DNA of 5,772 nt from an uncultured bacterium (lineage in GTDB: Bacteria > Armatimonadota > UBA5829 > DSUL01): positions 1-5,772 of the forward strand of contig CALCJH010000142.1 of the NCBI GenBank assembly GCA_937967775.1, given 5' to 3'. Shown in pieces: positions 5,376-5,772 of this stretch (positions are counted from its first letter, which is position 1; each line of letters begins with the position of its first letter). Both the position numbers and the translations under genes were made by a program. The notes under the pieces were generated by a model. It did no database searches, had not been told where the DNA came from, and worked only from the letters and a program-made list of their open reading frames with translations.

Positions 5376-5772
5376 TCAGCAGGACTCTTTGCGCAGCACG
5401 GTGTCCTTCAGCCAGTGCTCATCGTCGCGCTGAGGGTAATCCAGGATGTAGTGCAGCCCGCGGCTCTCTTTGCGCCATAGGGCCGAGCGCACGATCAGTT
5501 CCGCCACGGTCACCATCGAGCGCAGCTCCAGCAGTTCCCGTGACAGCCTGCCGCGGGAATAGAGCTCTTCTGTCTTGGCCGCGATGATGCTCACCTCCCG
5601 CAGCGCCTCCCGCAAGCGCTCCGTCGTCCGGACGATGCCTACGTACACCCACATCACCGTCCGCAGGCGCAGCATTAGCTCCTTGACCAGCTCCAGCGGC
5701 ACGGGCTCGGAGTGTTCTTCCTCCGGGAAGTCCGCGGCGTTGTGTTCGATGGGGATCTCCCGGAAGATGGCC
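5376..5772 (-). CDS. nadB: L-aspartate oxidase, C-terminal fragment
   Basis: The minus-strand frame is open to the right edge and ends at TGA (5378-5376), giving the last 131 residues of a protein usually about 500-540 long; the start is outside the window. The visible part is the C-terminal three-helix domain: [18 protein letters not shown] (36-53 of the fragment), [17 protein letters not shown] (82-98), then [18 protein letters not shown] (100-117) and [19 protein letters not shown] is the diagnostic end of NadB and distinguishes it from succinate dehydrogenase flavoproteins, which share the fold. In the family, NadB oxidises L-aspartate to iminoaspartate with FAD in the cytoplasm; NadA then condenses this with dihydroxyacetone phosphate to quinolinate for NAD synthesis. 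The FAD-binding domain is not visible. A GTG at 5702 also lies in this frame, but the family match continues upstream of it, so it is internal. nadA and nadC are not in the window. Confidence 0.93.
   Translation of the reverse strand, partial: AIFREIPIEHNAADFPEEEHSEPVPLELVKELMLRLRTVMWVYVGIVRTTERLREALREVSIIAAKTEELYSRGRLSRELLELRSMVTVAELIVRSALWRKESRGLHYILDYPQRDDEHWLKDTVLRKESC

Noticed and set aside
1..5772. Search by eye for tRNA, rRNA, CRISPR repeats, transposon ends, attachment sites and defence genes
   Set aside because: No cloverleaf, spaced direct repeats, transposase or phage-like coding sequence was seen; the gene content is housekeeping plus envelope or secreted proteins.

Overview
The window is GC-rich bacterial chromosome with ordinary gene density. 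It has two convergent gene pairs and one divergent pair. The recognisable genes are housekeeping: the end of a pyruvate dehydrogenase E1 beta gene, lipoyl synthase (lipA) and the C-terminal part of L-aspartate oxidase (nadB). Between them lie two small membrane-protein genes and one very large secreted protein. Canonical GGAGG ribosome sites precede the two small genes. I cannot name the phylum securely. High GC, a large Sec-exported protein with a C-terminal CARDB-like module, and a PDH-type E1 beta next to lipA would fit an Armatimonadota-, Chloroflexota- or Planctomycetota-like bacterium, but this is a guess from general character, not from a marker gene.

Layout, left to right. 1-162 (+) is the last 53 codons of the E1 beta subunit of a 2-oxoacid dehydrogenase. 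162-1121 (+) is lipA, sharing one base with the preceding stop (TGATG). 1122-1299 is a convergent intergenic gap with two inverted repeats, one a candidate terminator for the pdh-lipA operon. 1300-1821 (-) encodes a 173-residue single-span membrane protein. 1822-1929 holds a strong 8-bp hairpin and a weak candidate promoter. 1930-2187 (-) encodes a short two-span membrane protein of the PLDc_N type. 2188-2291 is the only divergent promoter region, with an odd palindrome that puts a -10-like hexamer on each strand. 2292-5348 (+) encodes a 1018-residue exported multidomain protein of unknown function. 5376 to the right edge (-) is the C-terminal 131 residues of nadB, convergent with the large gene across 27 bases.

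How they work together. E1 beta and lipA belong together functionally: LipA makes the lipoyl cofactor that the dehydrogenase E2 component needs. The two minus-strand membrane genes may be co-transcribed, but a hairpin separates them. The large secreted protein and nadB show no functional link to their neighbours. I see no RNA gene, mobile element, CRISPR array or phage gene. The most interesting items are the architecture of the large secreted protein and its probably leaderless, bidirectional-looking promoter; neither amounts to a demonstrated new system.
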